Positions 44,274 to 52,727 of a DNA stretch of 64,000 nucleotides are shown piece by piece. Each line of letters begins with the position of its first letter. Position 1 is the stretch's first letter. The stretch covers positions 328,603 through 392,602 of the forward strand of contig CAVRGT010000012.1 of the NCBI GenBank assembly GCA_963720805.1. Reading direction: 5' to 3'. Made by a program: the position numbers and the translations under genes. The DNA comes from VRUE01 sp963720805 (GTDB taxonomy: Bacteria > Actinomycetota > Thermoleophilia > Solirubrobacterales > 70-9). The notes below the pieces were generated by a model. That model did not search any database. It saw only the letters and a program-made list of their open reading frames with translations, and was not told the DNA's origin.

Positions 44274-44684
44274 ATGACGACCAAGATCAACAAGTCGGAC
44301 GCCGAGTGGCGCGAGCAGCTCACCCCCGAGCAATACGAGGTAACCCGCAACGGCGGCACCGAGCGCGCCTTCACCGGCCCCTACGTCGACGAGAAAACCT
44401 CCGGCATGTACCACTGCGTCGGCTGCGGCACCGAGCTCTTCTCCTCCGACACCAAGTTCGACTCCGGCACCGGCTGGCCCAGCTTCACCGAGCCGGCCAA
44501 CCTCGAGCAGGTCGAGCTGCGTCCCGACAACAGCCTCTTCATGCGCCGCACCGAGGTCGTCTGCAAGCACTGCGACGCCCACCTCGGCCACGTCTTCGAC
44601 GACGGCCCGGCCGACCGCGGCGGGCAGCGCTACTGCATAAACGGCTGTGCCCTGGAGCTGAAGCCGGCCGCGAAGGCCGACTAG
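44274..44684 (+). CDS. msrB: Peptide-methionine (R)-S-oxide reductase
   Basis: 136 residues; AAAGGAG lies 5 nt before ATG 44274. Reduces methionine-R-sulfoxide. Zinc ligands CVGC and CKHC, FDSGTGWPSF, the substrate loop GHVFDDGPADRGGQRYCINGCAL with the resolving/catalytic Cys in RYCIN. Length matches the free MsrB. Converges on a response regulator gene with 4 bases of overlap. Confidence 0.95.
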   Translation: MTTKINKSDAEWREQLTPEQYEVTRNGGTERAFTGPYVDEKTSGMYHCVGCGTELFSSDTKFDSGTGWPSFTEPANLEQVELRPDNSLFMRRTEVVCKHCDAHLGHVFDDGPADRGGQRYCINGCALELKPAAKAD

Positions 44685-45331
44685 GCCTTGCCGCCGGCGC
44701 CGAGGTAGCTGAACTTCACCGCGAGGGCGACCGCCTCGGTGCGGGTGTCGACCTCGAGCTTGGCGATCGCGTTGCGCACGTGGGTGTGCACGGTCGCCGG
44801 GCTGAGCTGCAGCCGCTCGGCGATCTCTTTCACCCGCAGGCCCTCGGCCAGCAGCTCGAGGATCTGGCGCTCGCGCGGCGAGAGCTCGAGCAGCTTCTCG
44901 ACCTCGGAGGGCTTGCCACCGGCGAAATCGCCGCCGAGGAAGGTGCCGCCGCCGGTCACCGCTTTGACCGCGCGGGCGATGTCCTCGGCCGGCGCCGACT
45001 TGAGCACGTAGCCGGAGGCGCCCGCCCGCAGGGCAAGTGCCAGCAGGTCGGGCTGGGCGTGGGCGGTGAAGATGATCACTTTCGTCCGCGGCCGGACCTT
45101 GAGCACCTCCTTGGTCGCCTCGATCCCGTCGCGCTTGGGCAGCTCGACGTCGATGATCAGGACGTCAGGCTCGAGCTCCTTGACGACGTCGACCACGTCG
45201 CGGCCGTTGCCGGCCTCGCCGACGATCTCGACGATGCTCGAGTTGGCCATCCTGGCCTTGATCGCCTCGCGGACGATCTCATGGTCGTCACATAGGACGA
45301 CGCGCTTGGCGTCCCGCACGCTGGTGCTCAT
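44681..45331 (-). CDS. NarL/LuxR-family response regulator
   Basis: 216 residues. Receiver with DDHEIVREAIKARM, phospho-acceptor Asp in LIIDVELPKRDG, Thr in IIFTAHA and Lys in YVLKSAPAED. The C-terminal LuxR HTH is LSPRERQILELLAEGLRVKEIAERLQLSPATVHTHVRNAIAKL (short: LSPRERQILELLAEG and SPATVHTHVRN). No cognate kinase nearby. ATG 45331 overlaps the serS stop, so it is transcribed with serS, which is unusual. Confidence 0.93.
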   Translation of the reverse strand: MSTSVRDAKRVVLCDDHEIVREAIKARMANSSIVEIVGEAGNGRDVVDVVKELEPDVLIIDVELPKRDGIEATKEVLKVRPRTKVIIFTAHAQPDLLALALRAGASGYVLKSAPAEDIARAVKAVTGGGTFLGGDFAGGKPSEVEKLLELSPRERQILELLAEGLRVKEIAERLQLSPATVHTHVRNAIAKLEVDTRTEAVALAVKFSYLGAGGKA

Positions 45332-46599
45332 GAACAGCCGATCCTCTCAGGGGAACCATATGAATGCAAAATAGTGGGTAGCGTGAATCCACCTTCCCGC
45401 TCCTGCCGGTTCTCAATCAGGGCGATCATCGTGCGCCCGACCGCGACCGCGGTGCCGTTGAGCGTGTGCACGACCTTTGGGGCCTCGTCTTCACTCGGCC
45501 GGTATCGGCAGGCGAGGCGCCGCGCCTGATAGTCCGTCGTGTTCGAGCACGAGGTCAGCTCGCGGTAGCGGCCCTGGCTCGGGATCCAGGCCTCGCAGTC
45601 GTACTTCTTGGCGGCGGGCGCCCCGAGGTCGCCGGCGGCGACGTTGACGACGCGGTAGGGAATCTCCAGCGCAGCGAGGATGCGCTCCTCGATCGCCAGC
45701 AGGCGCTCGTGCTCGTCCGCCGACTGCGAGGGCTCGACGAACGAGAACATCTCGACCTTGTCGAACTGGTGGACGCGGAAGATGCCGCGGGTGTCGCGCC
45801 CGCCGGCGCCGGCCTCGCGGCGAAAGCAGGGCGAAAAGCCCGCGTAGCGGATCGGCAGCTGCTCGGCGGCGAGGATCTGATCGGCGTGCAGGGCGGCAAG
45901 CGGCACCTCGGAGGTGCCGACGAGGAAAAGCTCGTCCTTGGGCACCTCGTAGATCTGGTCGCGATCGCCGGGCAGGAAGCCGGTGCCGACCAGCGCCTCT
46001 TCGCGGACCAGGACCGGGGGGACGACCGGCTCGTGGCCTTCCTCTCGGACCAGGTCGAGGGCGAAGCGGACCAGGGCCAGCTCGAGCAGGACGAGATCGC
46101 CCTTGAGGTAGGCGAAGCGCGAACCCGCGACCCGGGCGCCGGCCTCCATGTCGATCAGGTCGAGCTCGGAGCCGATCTCGAGGTGGTCGCGCGGCTCGAA
46201 GTCGAAGCTCGGCGGCTCGCCCTCCTCGCGCAGGACGATCGCGTCCTCCTCGGTCATCCCGTCGGGGGCGGCGGGGTCGGGCAGGTTGGGCAGGGCCGTG
46301 GCCACCCGCTGCAGATCGGCGTCAACCTGCTCGAGCTCGGCCTTGCCGGACTCGATCGCCTGCTTCAGCTCGGCCACCGCCGCCATCTGCTCGGCCGCCT
46401 CCTCCCCGCGCTGCTTGGCCTCGCCGATCTGCTTGGAGATCGTCTTGCGCTCGGCCTGGGCGCCCTCGATCCGCGGCAGCAGCTCGCGGCGGCGGGCGTC
46501 GAGCGCGAGCAACTCGTCGACCTGCGCCGCGGCGCCGCGGCGCGCCAACGCCGACTTGACCCGCTCAGGGTCGGAGCGGATCAGCTTCAGGTCGAGCAT
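45328..46599 (-). CDS. serS: Seryl-tRNA synthetase
   Basis: 423 residues. N-terminal antiparallel coiled-coil arm (residues about 30-105) that contacts the long variable arm of tRNA-Ser, then class II core: motif 2 FSPCFRREAGAGGRDTRGIFRVHQFDKVEMF and motif 3 LNGTAVAVGRTMIALIENRQ (partial here). TSEVPLAALHADQIL is the serine/ATP pocket. Length is the bacterial norm. Downstream NarL regulator starts in its stop codon. Confidence 0.96.
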   Translation of the reverse strand: MLDLKLIRSDPERVKSALARRGAAAQVDELLALDARRRELLPRIEGAQAERKTISKQIGEAKQRGEEAAEQMAAVAELKQAIESGKAELEQVDADLQRVATALPNLPDPAAPDGMTEEDAIVLREEGEPPSFDFEPRDHLEIGSELDLIDMEAGARVAGSRFAYLKGDLVLLELALVRFALDLVREEGHEPVVPPVLVREEALVGTGFLPGDRDQIYEVPKDELFLVGTSEVPLAALHADQILAAEQLPIRYAGFSPCFRREAGAGGRDTRGIFRVHQFDKVEMFSFVEPSQSADEHERLLAIEERILAALEIPYRVVNVAAGDLGAPAAKKYDCEAWIPSQGRYRELTSCSNTTDYQARRLACRYRPSEDEAPKVVHTLNGTAVAVGRTMIALIENRQEREGGFTLPTILHSYGSPERIGCS

Positions 46600-46611
46600 C
46601 GCCCGTGAAGG

Positions 46612-47010
46612 TTAGGGAGAAGTCTCGCCGGGGCGCGGCGATTCTTCGGCTTCGTCGCCGGCGTACTTGGCAACGAAGCGAGCGACGGCTTTGGCTTCCT
46701 CGCCGACGACGATGTTCTGCGGCATGATCGCGCCGGAGAAACCGCCGTTCTGGATCGCGAAGAGAGCGTCTTCATATGTCTCGGTTCGCCCATTGAGGTT
46801 CGGACCCTGCGTGCGCAGGCCGCGGTTGCCGCTGCCCTGGGTGCCCGCGGCGCTGAGCGTGTGGCAGCCGGAACAGTGCGTGGCGAAGAGCACGGCCCCG
46901 CCGTGGTTGGGGTCGCTCTTGGAGACCGAGACGCCTTCTTCGCCGAAGCCGCAGGCGGCTAGGCCGAGGGCGGCGAGGATGGCCATGGCTGTAATCAGTG
47001 CCGGACGCAC
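46612..47010 (-). CDS. Class I cytochrome c, lipoprotein-anchored
   Basis: About 132 residues from GTG 47010; the 29 extra upstream codons overlap the divergent flavin reductase start. Signal with lipobox ALGLAAC, so lipid-anchored outside. Heme attachment CSGCH with downstream Met in GAIMPQNI as the likely axial ligand, and a flexible Glu/Pro tail. Length fits a one-heme cytochrome c. It could pass electrons to an oxidase; no partner is adjacent. Starts 12 nt upstream of serS on the same strand. Confidence 0.88.
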   Translation of the reverse strand: MRPALITAMAILAALGLAACGFGEEGVSVSKSDPNHGGAVLFATHCSGCHTLSAAGTQGSGNRGLRTQGPNLNGRTETYEDALFAIQNGGFSGAIMPQNIVVGEEAKAVARFVAKYAGDEAEESPRPGETSP

Positions 47011-47054
47011 GCGGCGCGCATCATATTGTCTTGACCCGATCACGCTCTTCGACC

Positions 47055-47531
47055 ATGCCAACGCCTGATCCAGCCCGCTTTCGCGCCGCCATGGCAACCT
47101 TGCCGACCGGCGTCACGATTGTCAGCGCCGCCGGGCCCGAGGGAGCGGCCGGGGCGACCGCCAACGCGGTCTGCTCGCTCTCGATCGAGCCGATGCTGAT
47201 GCTGGCCTGCCTCGACCGCGGCTCGCGCACGCTGCTCGCGGTCCAGGCCGCCAACCACTTCGGGATCAGCGTCCTGCACGACGGCCAGGAGCCGATCGCC
47301 CGCGCCTTCGCGACCAAGGCCCCGGTGGCGGAGAAGTGGGACGGCGTCGCCTGGAGCGAGCGCGACGGTATCCCGGCGATCGAGGACTCGCTGGCCTGGA
47401 TCGCCTGCGAGCTGCGCGACGTGGTCGCCGCCGGTGACCACGTGATCGTCACCGGCGAGGTCCGCGCCCTGGCGATGGGCGAGGGCGACCCGCTGGTATT
47501 TCACGGCGGCGCGTACCGGCCGCTGGGCTGA
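47055..47531 (+). CDS. Flavin reductase (FMN-binding split-barrel)
   Basis: 158 residues from ATG 47055. The split-barrel pattern FRAAMATLPTGVTIVSA ... GATANAVCSLSIEPMLMLACLDRGSRTLLAV and NHFGISVLHDGQ ending in VFHGGAYRPLG is the flavin-reductase-like family supplying reduced FMN to monooxygenases. Divergent from the cytochrome c gene. Its stop overlaps a palindrome. The P450 or DDN enzyme nearby could use it, but this is speculation. Confidence 0.88.
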   Translation: MPTPDPARFRAAMATLPTGVTIVSAAGPEGAAGATANAVCSLSIEPMLMLACLDRGSRTLLAVQAANHFGISVLHDGQEPIARAFATKAPVAEKWDGVAWSERDGIPAIEDSLAWIACELRDVVAAGDHVIVTGEVRALAMGEGDPLVFHGGAYRPLG

Positions 47532-47578
47532 CGCATCCGATATCGACCCCAGTGGGGTGTGGTCAATGTCGGATGCGT
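47531..47578. repeat. Palindrome after the flavin reductase
   Basis: ACGCATCCGATATCGACC (47531-47548) and 47561-47578 pair at 16 of 18 positions; the loop contains CCCC/GGGG. It begins at the flavin reductase stop codon and ends 20 bases before the next gene. Confidence 0.8.
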
Positions 47579-47598
47579 GTGCGGCGTAAGCTCAGCCG

Positions 47599-48039
47599 AT
47601 GGCCGATCGCTTCCAAGAACCGGGCTGGTTCACGAAGCACGTCTTCAACCCCTTGATCGCGGGACTGAGCCGGATCGGGCTCGGCGTCGCCGGCTCGCGG
47701 GTGCTTGAAGTCAAAGGGCGCAAGAGCGGCGAGTGGCGGCAGACACCGGTCAATCCCCTGAGCTTCGAGGGCGACACCTACCTGGTGGCGCCGCGCGGGC
47801 ACACCCAGTGGGTCCGCAACCTGCGGGTCAGCGGCGAGGGCCGCCTGGTCGGACGCGGCACCGAGACGTTCACGGCAACCGAGCTGGCCGACGAGGAGAA
47901 GTCCGCCCTGTTGCGCGCCTACCTGAAGAAGTGGAAATGGGAGGTCGGCGCCTTCTTCGACGGCGTCGATGCGGACGCCCCCGAGTCCGAGCTGCAGCGA
48001 ATCGCCCCGGACCACCCGGTCTTCCGCATCTCGAGCTAG
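47599..48039 (+). CDS. Deazaflavin (F420)-dependent nitroreductase family protein
   Basis: 146 residues. DDN-family split barrel: PLIAGLSRIGLGVAGSRVLEVKGRKSGEWRQTPVNPL (short: VLEVKGRKSGEWRQTPV), then YLVAPRGHTQWVRNLRVSGEGRL, and the C-terminal FFDGVDADAPESELQRIAPDHPVF. Such enzymes use reduced F420 on quinones or nitro compounds, and the family is largely actinobacterial. No signal peptide. Confidence 0.9.
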   Translation: MADRFQEPGWFTKHVFNPLIAGLSRIGLGVAGSRVLEVKGRKSGEWRQTPVNPLSFEGDTYLVAPRGHTQWVRNLRVSGEGRLVGRGTETFTATELADEEKSALLRAYLKKWKWEVGAFFDGVDADAPESELQRIAPDHPVFRISS

Positions 48040-48061
48040 AGGCGACCGCTGGGCAGGGCCG

Positions 48062-48376
48062 TCAGCGGCAGCCGGTGGCGATCGCGAGCGCCTGGCAAAC
48101 CTCGTCCATACGTTTGCCGGCGAGAGATGTGATCGGGTCGCTGAGGATGGCTTTGGAGACGGTTCGGACGTTGTCGAGACTGATCACACACTCGCCAGGC
48201 ATCCCATCGCCGATGTCAAGGCGGACCTCACTTGGGATTCCGCGGATGGTCCTGGTCAGATAGGCAACGGTGACTTTCCGCATGACCGGGATCGCCTCGG
48301 GGCGAGTCAAAACCAGACCCGGCCGCCTCTTCTCGTCGGGTAGCTCTACCCAGCAGATGTCGCCCCTCTTCACCAT
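48062..48376 (-). CDS. MazF/PemK-type toxin endoribonuclease
   Basis: 104 residues. MazF/PemK fold: VKRGDICWVELP, KRRPGLVLTRPEAI, VAYLTRTIRGIPSEVRLD and CVISLDNVRTVSKAIL. The catalytic Arg and Thr/Ser lie in LTRTIRGIP, and the SH3-like barrel is complete. Cleaves mRNA at short motifs. ATG 48376 overlaps the antitoxin stop by 7 bases: a classical bicistron with the RHH antitoxin first. Confidence 0.9.
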   Translation of the reverse strand: MVKRGDICWVELPDEKRRPGLVLTRPEAIPVMRKVTVAYLTRTIRGIPSEVRLDIGDGMPGECVISLDNVRTVSKAILSDPITSLAGKRMDEVCQALAIATGCR

Positions 48377-48636
48377 GGCTCTTCTTCGACCGCTTCACGG
48401 GCGCTTGCTTCTGCCCAGCCCATTTCCTCCTCCGTCTCGGGAATCCGTTCGTAGCCCTCCCGGATTTCGCGGTCGATCCGGGCCTCCTCCTCGTCGTAGA
48501 GGTAGGCATCGATCGCGTCGCGGATCAGGGCCGAGCGGGAGCGCCCTTCGCGAGCCGCCCGCTCGTCGAGGCGGTTGAGCAGTGAGCGCGAGAGCTGAAC
48601 CAGAGTCTGGGTTCGCTCGTCATCGGTCCGCGCCAT
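48370..48636 (-). CDS. Ribbon-helix-helix antitoxin
   Basis: 88 residues from ATG 48636. The N-terminal RHH is DERTQTLVQLSRSLLNRLDERAAREGRSRSALIRDAIDAYL (short: TQTLVQLSRSLLNRLD and SRSALIRDAIDAYL), followed by an acidic toxin-binding tail (YERIPETEEEMGWAEAS). Paired with the MazF-type toxin directly downstream, with overlapping codons. The larger frame upstream is not needed. Confidence 0.88.
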   Translation of the reverse strand: MARTDDERTQTLVQLSRSLLNRLDERAAREGRSRSALIRDAIDAYLYDEEEARIDREIREGYERIPETEEEMGWAEASAREAVEEEPW

Positions 48637-48725
48637 CGGCCATATGGTATCCAATGCTCGGCTAGCCACCGGATCCCTAAGTGCCAGAGCCAAGGTTCTC
48701 TCCCCCGGGAGTAGCCTTCCCTCCG

Positions 48726-49148
48726 ATGGAGGCAGCAGCGGTTTCGCGCTCGCAGTGGACGTTCGCCCAGTGGGGCATCGTCGTACTCGCGATCCTGCAA
48801 CTCGCCTGGGCGGTCGCCGGCCTGATCGCCGAACCGAGCTTTCACTTCGGCGACGGAGCGCCGACCCAGCGCGTACTCGGCGTCGACTTCAACGGCGTCC
48901 ACGCCCTCTCCGGCTTCCTCCTCTTCGCCCCGGCCTTCTTCTTTGCCCTGAAGCCCCGCTGGGCGGTCCTCTACGCGATCTACGTAGCCGTCGCCCTGAT
49001 CATCACCGGCCTCTGGGCAATCTGGTCAACCAGCCCCGCCGGCATCTTCACCTTCCCCAACAACAGCGCCGACGCCGTCCTTCACCTAACCACAGGCGCC
49101 CTCTTCGCCGCCGTCGCCGCGATCCAACTAGGCCTCGACCGCCGCTAG
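48726..49148 (+). CDS. DUF4383-like small membrane protein
   Basis: 140 residues from ATG 48726. Four predicted transmembrane helices (about 13-33, 58-77, 83-104, 113-133), with short loops and FHFGDGAPTQRVLGVDFNGVH in the first outer loop. Resembles the DUF4383 membrane family of actinobacteria, whose function is unknown. Divergent from the MazF/RHH pair, followed by a 26-bp palindrome. Confidence 0.75.
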   Translation: MEAAAVSRSQWTFAQWGIVVLAILQLAWAVAGLIAEPSFHFGDGAPTQRVLGVDFNGVHALSGFLLFAPAFFFALKPRWAVLYAIYVAVALIITGLWAIWSTSPAGIFTFPNNSADAVLHLTTGALFAAVAAIQLGLDRR

Positions 49149-49216
49149 CCGCTACCGGCGGCCTCTTGTCGCCGCCGCCGTCCGGGGCCTCGATCGCCGC
49201 TGGTCCGTCCCTGCAC

Positions 49217-49292
49217 GAGAGGCCGGGGGCGCCTCCCAAAACACTCAAGCGAGGCTCCCGCCGAGCGTTTTGGGAGGCGCCCCCGGCCTCTC
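49217..49292. repeat. Perfect 26-bp palindrome, core family D copy 1
   Basis: Arms 49217-49242 (GAGAGGCCGGGGGCG..., ending CCCAAAAC) and 49267-49292 are perfect complements. The 24-base loop (49243-49266; begins ACTCAAGCGAGG, ends CCGAGC) is identical, as reverse complement, to the loop at 59470-59493, although the arms differ. Lies between two convergent membrane-protein genes. Confidence 0.92.
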
Positions 49293-49305
49293 ACTGCTTG
49301 GATGA

Positions 49306-49740
49306 CTAGAACGCGCCGCTCGTGCCCGCCGCCCGCAGCGCCAAGAAGAGGATCACCCCGCAGCTAACGGCCATGATGCCCATCTCGCGCCGCACGATCG
49401 CCAGCGCCACCTCCTGCTGTGCCTCGGCCGGAAGCGCTTCGAAGTCGACGTCGCCCAGCTCGCGCTCGGCGGCGCCGGTGCGGGCGCCCTCGGCGATCAG
49501 GGAGACGACGAGGGGGAGGATGCCGTAGAGGTAGTGGAGGCTGTCATCGGGTTTGTGGCCGGTGAAGACGAGCAGGCCTCCCAGCATCACCTGGATGAAG
49601 ACGGCGACCTGGGCCGCCCGCAGCAGGTACCAGAAGGGGACCGATGAACGGTCGCGGTACCAGGCGACGCCGCCGATCGCAAAGGCGACGAGGTTGAGCG
49701 CGATGACGGCGCAACCGACTATGAGGTGAACGACCACCAC
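49306..49740 (-). CDS. Small membrane protein of unknown function, divergent from nuoA
   Basis: 144 residues from GTG 49740, supported by GGGAGGA 8 nt upstream; the TTG further up would lie within that site. Four predicted membrane segments (about 2-27, 40-60, 70-88, 125-143), with HLIVG at the start and GHKPDDSLHYLYG after the second helix. I do not recognise the family. The divergent position to the complex I operon invites a respiratory link, but there is no direct evidence. Confidence 0.75.
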   Translation of the reverse strand: MVVVHLIVGCAVIALNLVAFAIGGVAWYRDRSSVPFWYLLRAAQVAVFIQVMLGGLLVFTGHKPDDSLHYLYGILPLVVSLIAEGARTGAAERELGDVDFEALPAEAQQEVALAIVRREMGIMAVSCGVILFLALRAAGTSGAF

Positions 49741-49897
49741 GGATCTATTTCCTCCCAAGAGGGTCGGGATTCGGCTTGCTGATGCGGAAAAGCACTATGT
49801 AGCAATGTGTTACAAGGTCGGTATATAACTCGTCGTGCAGGCGGTGAGGCGGCGGCGACTGGCGCCCCGCAGATGGCCTGCACAACTCGATCTACCA

Positions 49898-50275
49898 GTG
49901 CTGAAGAGCTACCTGCCGATTCTCGTCTTTGCCTTCCTCGGGGTCACCGTTGGGGGGGCTTTCGCGATGCTCAATCACGTCATCGGTCCGAAGCGGCCGA
50001 AGCGGCCGACGGCGGCGAGCCTACGCCAGTCCGAGCCGTATGAGTCCGGGATTCCGGTCGAGGCCTCGCACGGCCTGCGCTTCGGGGTCAGCTTCTACCT
50101 GATCGCGATGCTCTTCATCCTCTTCGACATCGAGGTTGTCTTCCTCTATCCGATCGGGGTCATCCTCAAGCCGGCCGACAGCGTCTTTGTCCTCGGCGAG
50201 CTGGTCACCTTCATCGCCCTGCTGCTGGTCGCCTTCGTCTACGTCTGGCGCAAGGGGGCACTGGATTGGAAATAG
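49898..50275 (+). CDS. nuoA: NADH-quinone oxidoreductase subunit A
   Basis: 125 residues from GTG 49898, giving the usual length. Three membrane helices and the conserved loop SEPYESGIP and SFYLIAMLFILFDIEVVFLYP, with the family's FDIEV acidic motif. First gene of a 14-gene proton-pumping complex I operon. The 157 bp upstream is shared with the divergent membrane gene; a TATATA-like stretch near 49822 may be a -10 box. Confidence 0.93.
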   Translation: MLKSYLPILVFAFLGVTVGGAFAMLNHVIGPKRPKRPTAASLRQSEPYESGIPVEASHGLRFGVSFYLIAMLFILFDIEVVFLYPIGVILKPADSVFVLGELVTFIALLLVAFVYVWRKGALDWK

Positions 50276-50937
50276 AGCGACAGTCGATGCGCGAGCGACA
50301 GCTCAGCGCCCGCGACATGCTGCGCGGCGACCTCGAGGGCGAGGAGCTGGAACGCTACGTCGAGGAGCGGGTCGTGATGACCCGGCTCGAGGAGATGCTC
50401 AACTGGTCGCGGGCCAACTCGCTCTTCCCGCTCTCCTTCGGTCTCGCCTGCTGCGCGATCGAGGGGATACCGATGTCCGCCGTGACGGCGCGCTACGACA
50501 TCGCTCGCTTCGGCGCCGAGGCCGGGCGCGCCTCGCCGCGCCAGGCCGACTTCATCGTCCTCTCGGGCAGGGTCTCGATCAAGATGGCGCCGGTCGTCCG
50601 CCGGCTCTACGACCAGATGCTGGAGCCGAAGTGGGCGATCTCGATGGGCGCCTGCTCCTCCAGCGGCGGCATGTTCTCCAACTACGCCGTGGTCCAGGGC
50701 GCCGACAAGTTCATGCCGATCGACGTCCACATCCCCGGCTGCCCGCCGCGGCCGGAGGCGGTCCTCTACGGCTTCACCAAGCTGCAGGAGAAGATCATGG
50801 GCAACGCCGATCAGGGCTGGCGCGCCCGCTACAACGCCGAGGGCACCGAGGAGTGGGCCCGCGGCGGTCCGCGCAGCGAACCGAGCACGGAGTCAGCCGA
50901 GGCCTATCTCGCCGCCAGGGAGCTGCTCCGTGCCTGA
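50266..50937 (+). CDS. nuoB: NADH-quinone oxidoreductase subunit B
   Basis: 223 residues from TTG 50266, overlapping nuoA; AAGGGGG lies 7 nt upstream, though ATG 50287 is possible. Carries cluster N2: FGLACCAIEG (Cys-Cys), SMGACSSSGG and HIPGCPPRPEAVLYG. Peripheral arm subunit next to the quinone site. Confidence 0.95.
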   Translation: MEIERQSMRERQLSARDMLRGDLEGEELERYVEERVVMTRLEEMLNWSRANSLFPLSFGLACCAIEGIPMSAVTARYDIARFGAEAGRASPRQADFIVLSGRVSIKMAPVVRRLYDQMLEPKWAISMGACSSSGGMFSNYAVVQGADKFMPIDVHIPGCPPRPEAVLYGFTKLQEKIMGNADQGWRARYNAEGTEEWARGGPRSEPSTESAEAYLAARELLRA

Positions 50938-51538
50938 CGCACCCGGCCTCGAGCTGATCCGCGGCGAGATCGAGGACGCCCACCCCGGCGCCGTTCTCGA
51001 CACCGGCTTCGAGCACGGCCGCGCCAGCCTGGCGATCGCCCCCGAGCACCTGATCGCGGTCCTGACCTGGCTGCGCGAGTCAGCCGGCCACGAATACCGC
51101 TTCCTCTCCAGCCTGCACGCAGCCGATTACCTCCCAGCAGAACCACGCTTCGCAGTCCACTACGAGCTTCTGAACCGTGACCGGGTAGAGCGCATCCGAG
51201 TCAAGGCGCTTTTGGAAGACGCCTCTCCCGCGGGTGGCGCCGTAGGGGGGCCCGCCCCCGAGGACGCTTTAGCGACCGGAGGGGGTGGGGGGTCCCCTGC
51301 GGCGACAGGACCCGCGGGCCAGGCGCTCCCAGAAATCGACTCTTGTTGTGAGCTGTTCCCGACCGCCGAGTTCCAGGAGCGCGAGGTCTTCGACTTCTTC
51401 GGGATTGTGTTTCGAGGACACCCAGACCTGCGGCGGATCTTGCTTCCAGACGACTACGTGGGTTGGCCCCAGCGCCGGGACTTCCCGGTCGGCGGAGAGC
51501 CCGTCACCTTCACCTACAACGAAAAAAACTATGGCTGA
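50930..51538 (+). CDS. nuoC: NADH-quinone oxidoreductase subunit C, with palindromic insertion
   Basis: 202 residues from GTG 50930. Family features: HEYRFLSSLHAADYL at residue about 55 and, at the end, CCELFPTAEFQEREVFDFFGIVFRGHPDLRRILLPDDY (short: FQEREVFDFFGI). Between VKALLED and ALPEIDSCCELFP, residues about 98-132 are Gly/Pro/Ala-rich, encoded by a palindromic block inserted in frame. Normal NuoC has only a few residues there. The rest is intact, so the insert is probably a solvent loop. Confidence 0.93.
   Translation: MPDAPGLELIRGEIEDAHPGAVLDTGFEHGRASLAIAPEHLIAVLTWLRESAGHEYRFLSSLHAADYLPAEPRFAVHYELLNRDRVERIRVKALLEDASPAGGAVGGPAPEDALATGGGGGSPAATGPAGQALPEIDSCCELFPTAEFQEREVFDFFGIVFRGHPDLRRILLPDDYVGWPQRRDFPVGGEPVTFTYNEKNYG
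51221..51324. repeat. In-frame palindromic insertion within nuoC
   Basis: GCCTCTCCCGCGGGT (51221-51235) pairs with ACCCGCGGGCCAGGC (51310-51324) with two mismatches. Inside, GGGG/CCCC-rich blocks pair imperfectly around a CGCT-TT-AGCG core. About 104 bp, read through without a stop. Confidence 0.65.
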
Positions 51539-52727
51539 GCAGTTCTTGACCGAGGACCGCACCTCCGAGGTGATGACGGTCAACATGGGGCCGCACCACC
51601 CCGCCACCCACGGCGTGCTGCGGCTGGTCGTCGACCTCGAAGGCGAGGTCGTGCGCGACCTCAAACCGGTGATCGGCTACGTCCACACCGGGATCGAAAA
51701 GTCCTGCGAGGACAAGAGCTACTGGAAGGTCATCCCCTTCGTCGAGCGGATGGACTACGTCTCCTTCTTCTTCCAGATGGAGGCCTACTGCGGCGCGGTC
51801 GAGCGGCTGGTCGAGCTGGAGATCCCCGAGCGGGCCAAGTACCTGCGGGTGATCTTCCTCGAGCTCAACCGCATCCACTCCCACCTGGTCTGGCTGGGCA
51901 CGACGGCGCTCGACCTCGGCGCGATCTCGATGCTCTGGTACTGCTTCCGCGAGCGCGACCGCATCCTCGACCTCTTCGAGATGGCGACCGGGCAGCGCAT
52001 GCACACGCGCTACTTCCAGGTCGGCGGCGTGATCGAGGACATCCCCCTCGGGTTCGAGAAGAAGCTGCGCGAGTTCATCGCCGAGATGCCGGTGCGGGTC
52101 GAGCAGTACCAGGCGCTGCTGGACCGCAACGAGGTCTTCCTCTCGCGGACCAAGAACACCGGAATCGTCTCGCGCGAGCGGCTGCTGGAGCTGGGCGTGA
52201 CCGGGCCGCTGCTGCGGGCCGCCGGCGAGCCCTGGGACCTGCGCAAGGCCTTCGACTACCTCGTCTACCCCGAGTTCGACTTCAAGGTGCCGGTCGGCAC
52301 GATCGGCGACAACTACGACCGCTACCGCGTGCGGGTGGCAGAGATGGTCGAGTCGGTGCGAATCATCGAGCAGGCGCTCGACGGGCTGCCCGAAGGGCCG
52401 TTCATCGCTGAGGACCGCAAGTACGTGCTGCCGCCGCGCTCGGAGCTCTCGACCTCGATGGAGTCGCTGATCCACCACTTCAAGCTCGTCACCGAGGGCT
52501 ACCGGGTCGGGCCGGGCGAGATCTACTACGCGATCGAGAGCCCGCGCGGCGAGCTCGGCTGCTTCGTCCTCGCCGACGGCTCGGCGAAGCCGGCCCGGGT
52601 GCATTTCCGCGATCCGTCGTTCGTCAATTTGCAGGCCTTCAAGGACATGTCGATCGGCAGCTACATCGCCGACATGATCTGCAGCCTCGGCATGCTCGAC
52701 CCGATCCTCGGCGGGGTGGATCGGTGA
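51531..52727 (+). CDS. nuoD: NADH-quinone oxidoreductase subunit D
   Basis: 398 residues. ATG 51531 overlaps the nuoC end; the upstream extension in frame is shadow. 49-kDa subunit: NMGPHHPATHGVLRLVVDLEGE at the start forms the quinone site with NuoB, TGIEKSCEDKSYWK, RVIFLELNRIHSHLVWLG, then C-terminal ADMICSLGMLDPILGGVDR. Standard length. Confidence 0.96.
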   Translation: MAEQFLTEDRTSEVMTVNMGPHHPATHGVLRLVVDLEGEVVRDLKPVIGYVHTGIEKSCEDKSYWKVIPFVERMDYVSFFFQMEAYCGAVERLVELEIPERAKYLRVIFLELNRIHSHLVWLGTTALDLGAISMLWYCFRERDRILDLFEMATGQRMHTRYFQVGGVIEDIPLGFEKKLREFIAEMPVRVEQYQALLDRNEVFLSRTKNTGIVSRERLLELGVTGPLLRAAGEPWDLRKAFDYLVYPEFDFKVPVGTIGDNYDRYRVRVAEMVESVRIIEQALDGLPEGPFIAEDRKYVLPPRSELSTSMESLIHHFKLVTEGYRVGPGEIYYAIESPRGELGCFVLADGSAKPARVHFRDPSFVNLQAFKDMSIGSYIADMICSLGMLDPILGGVDR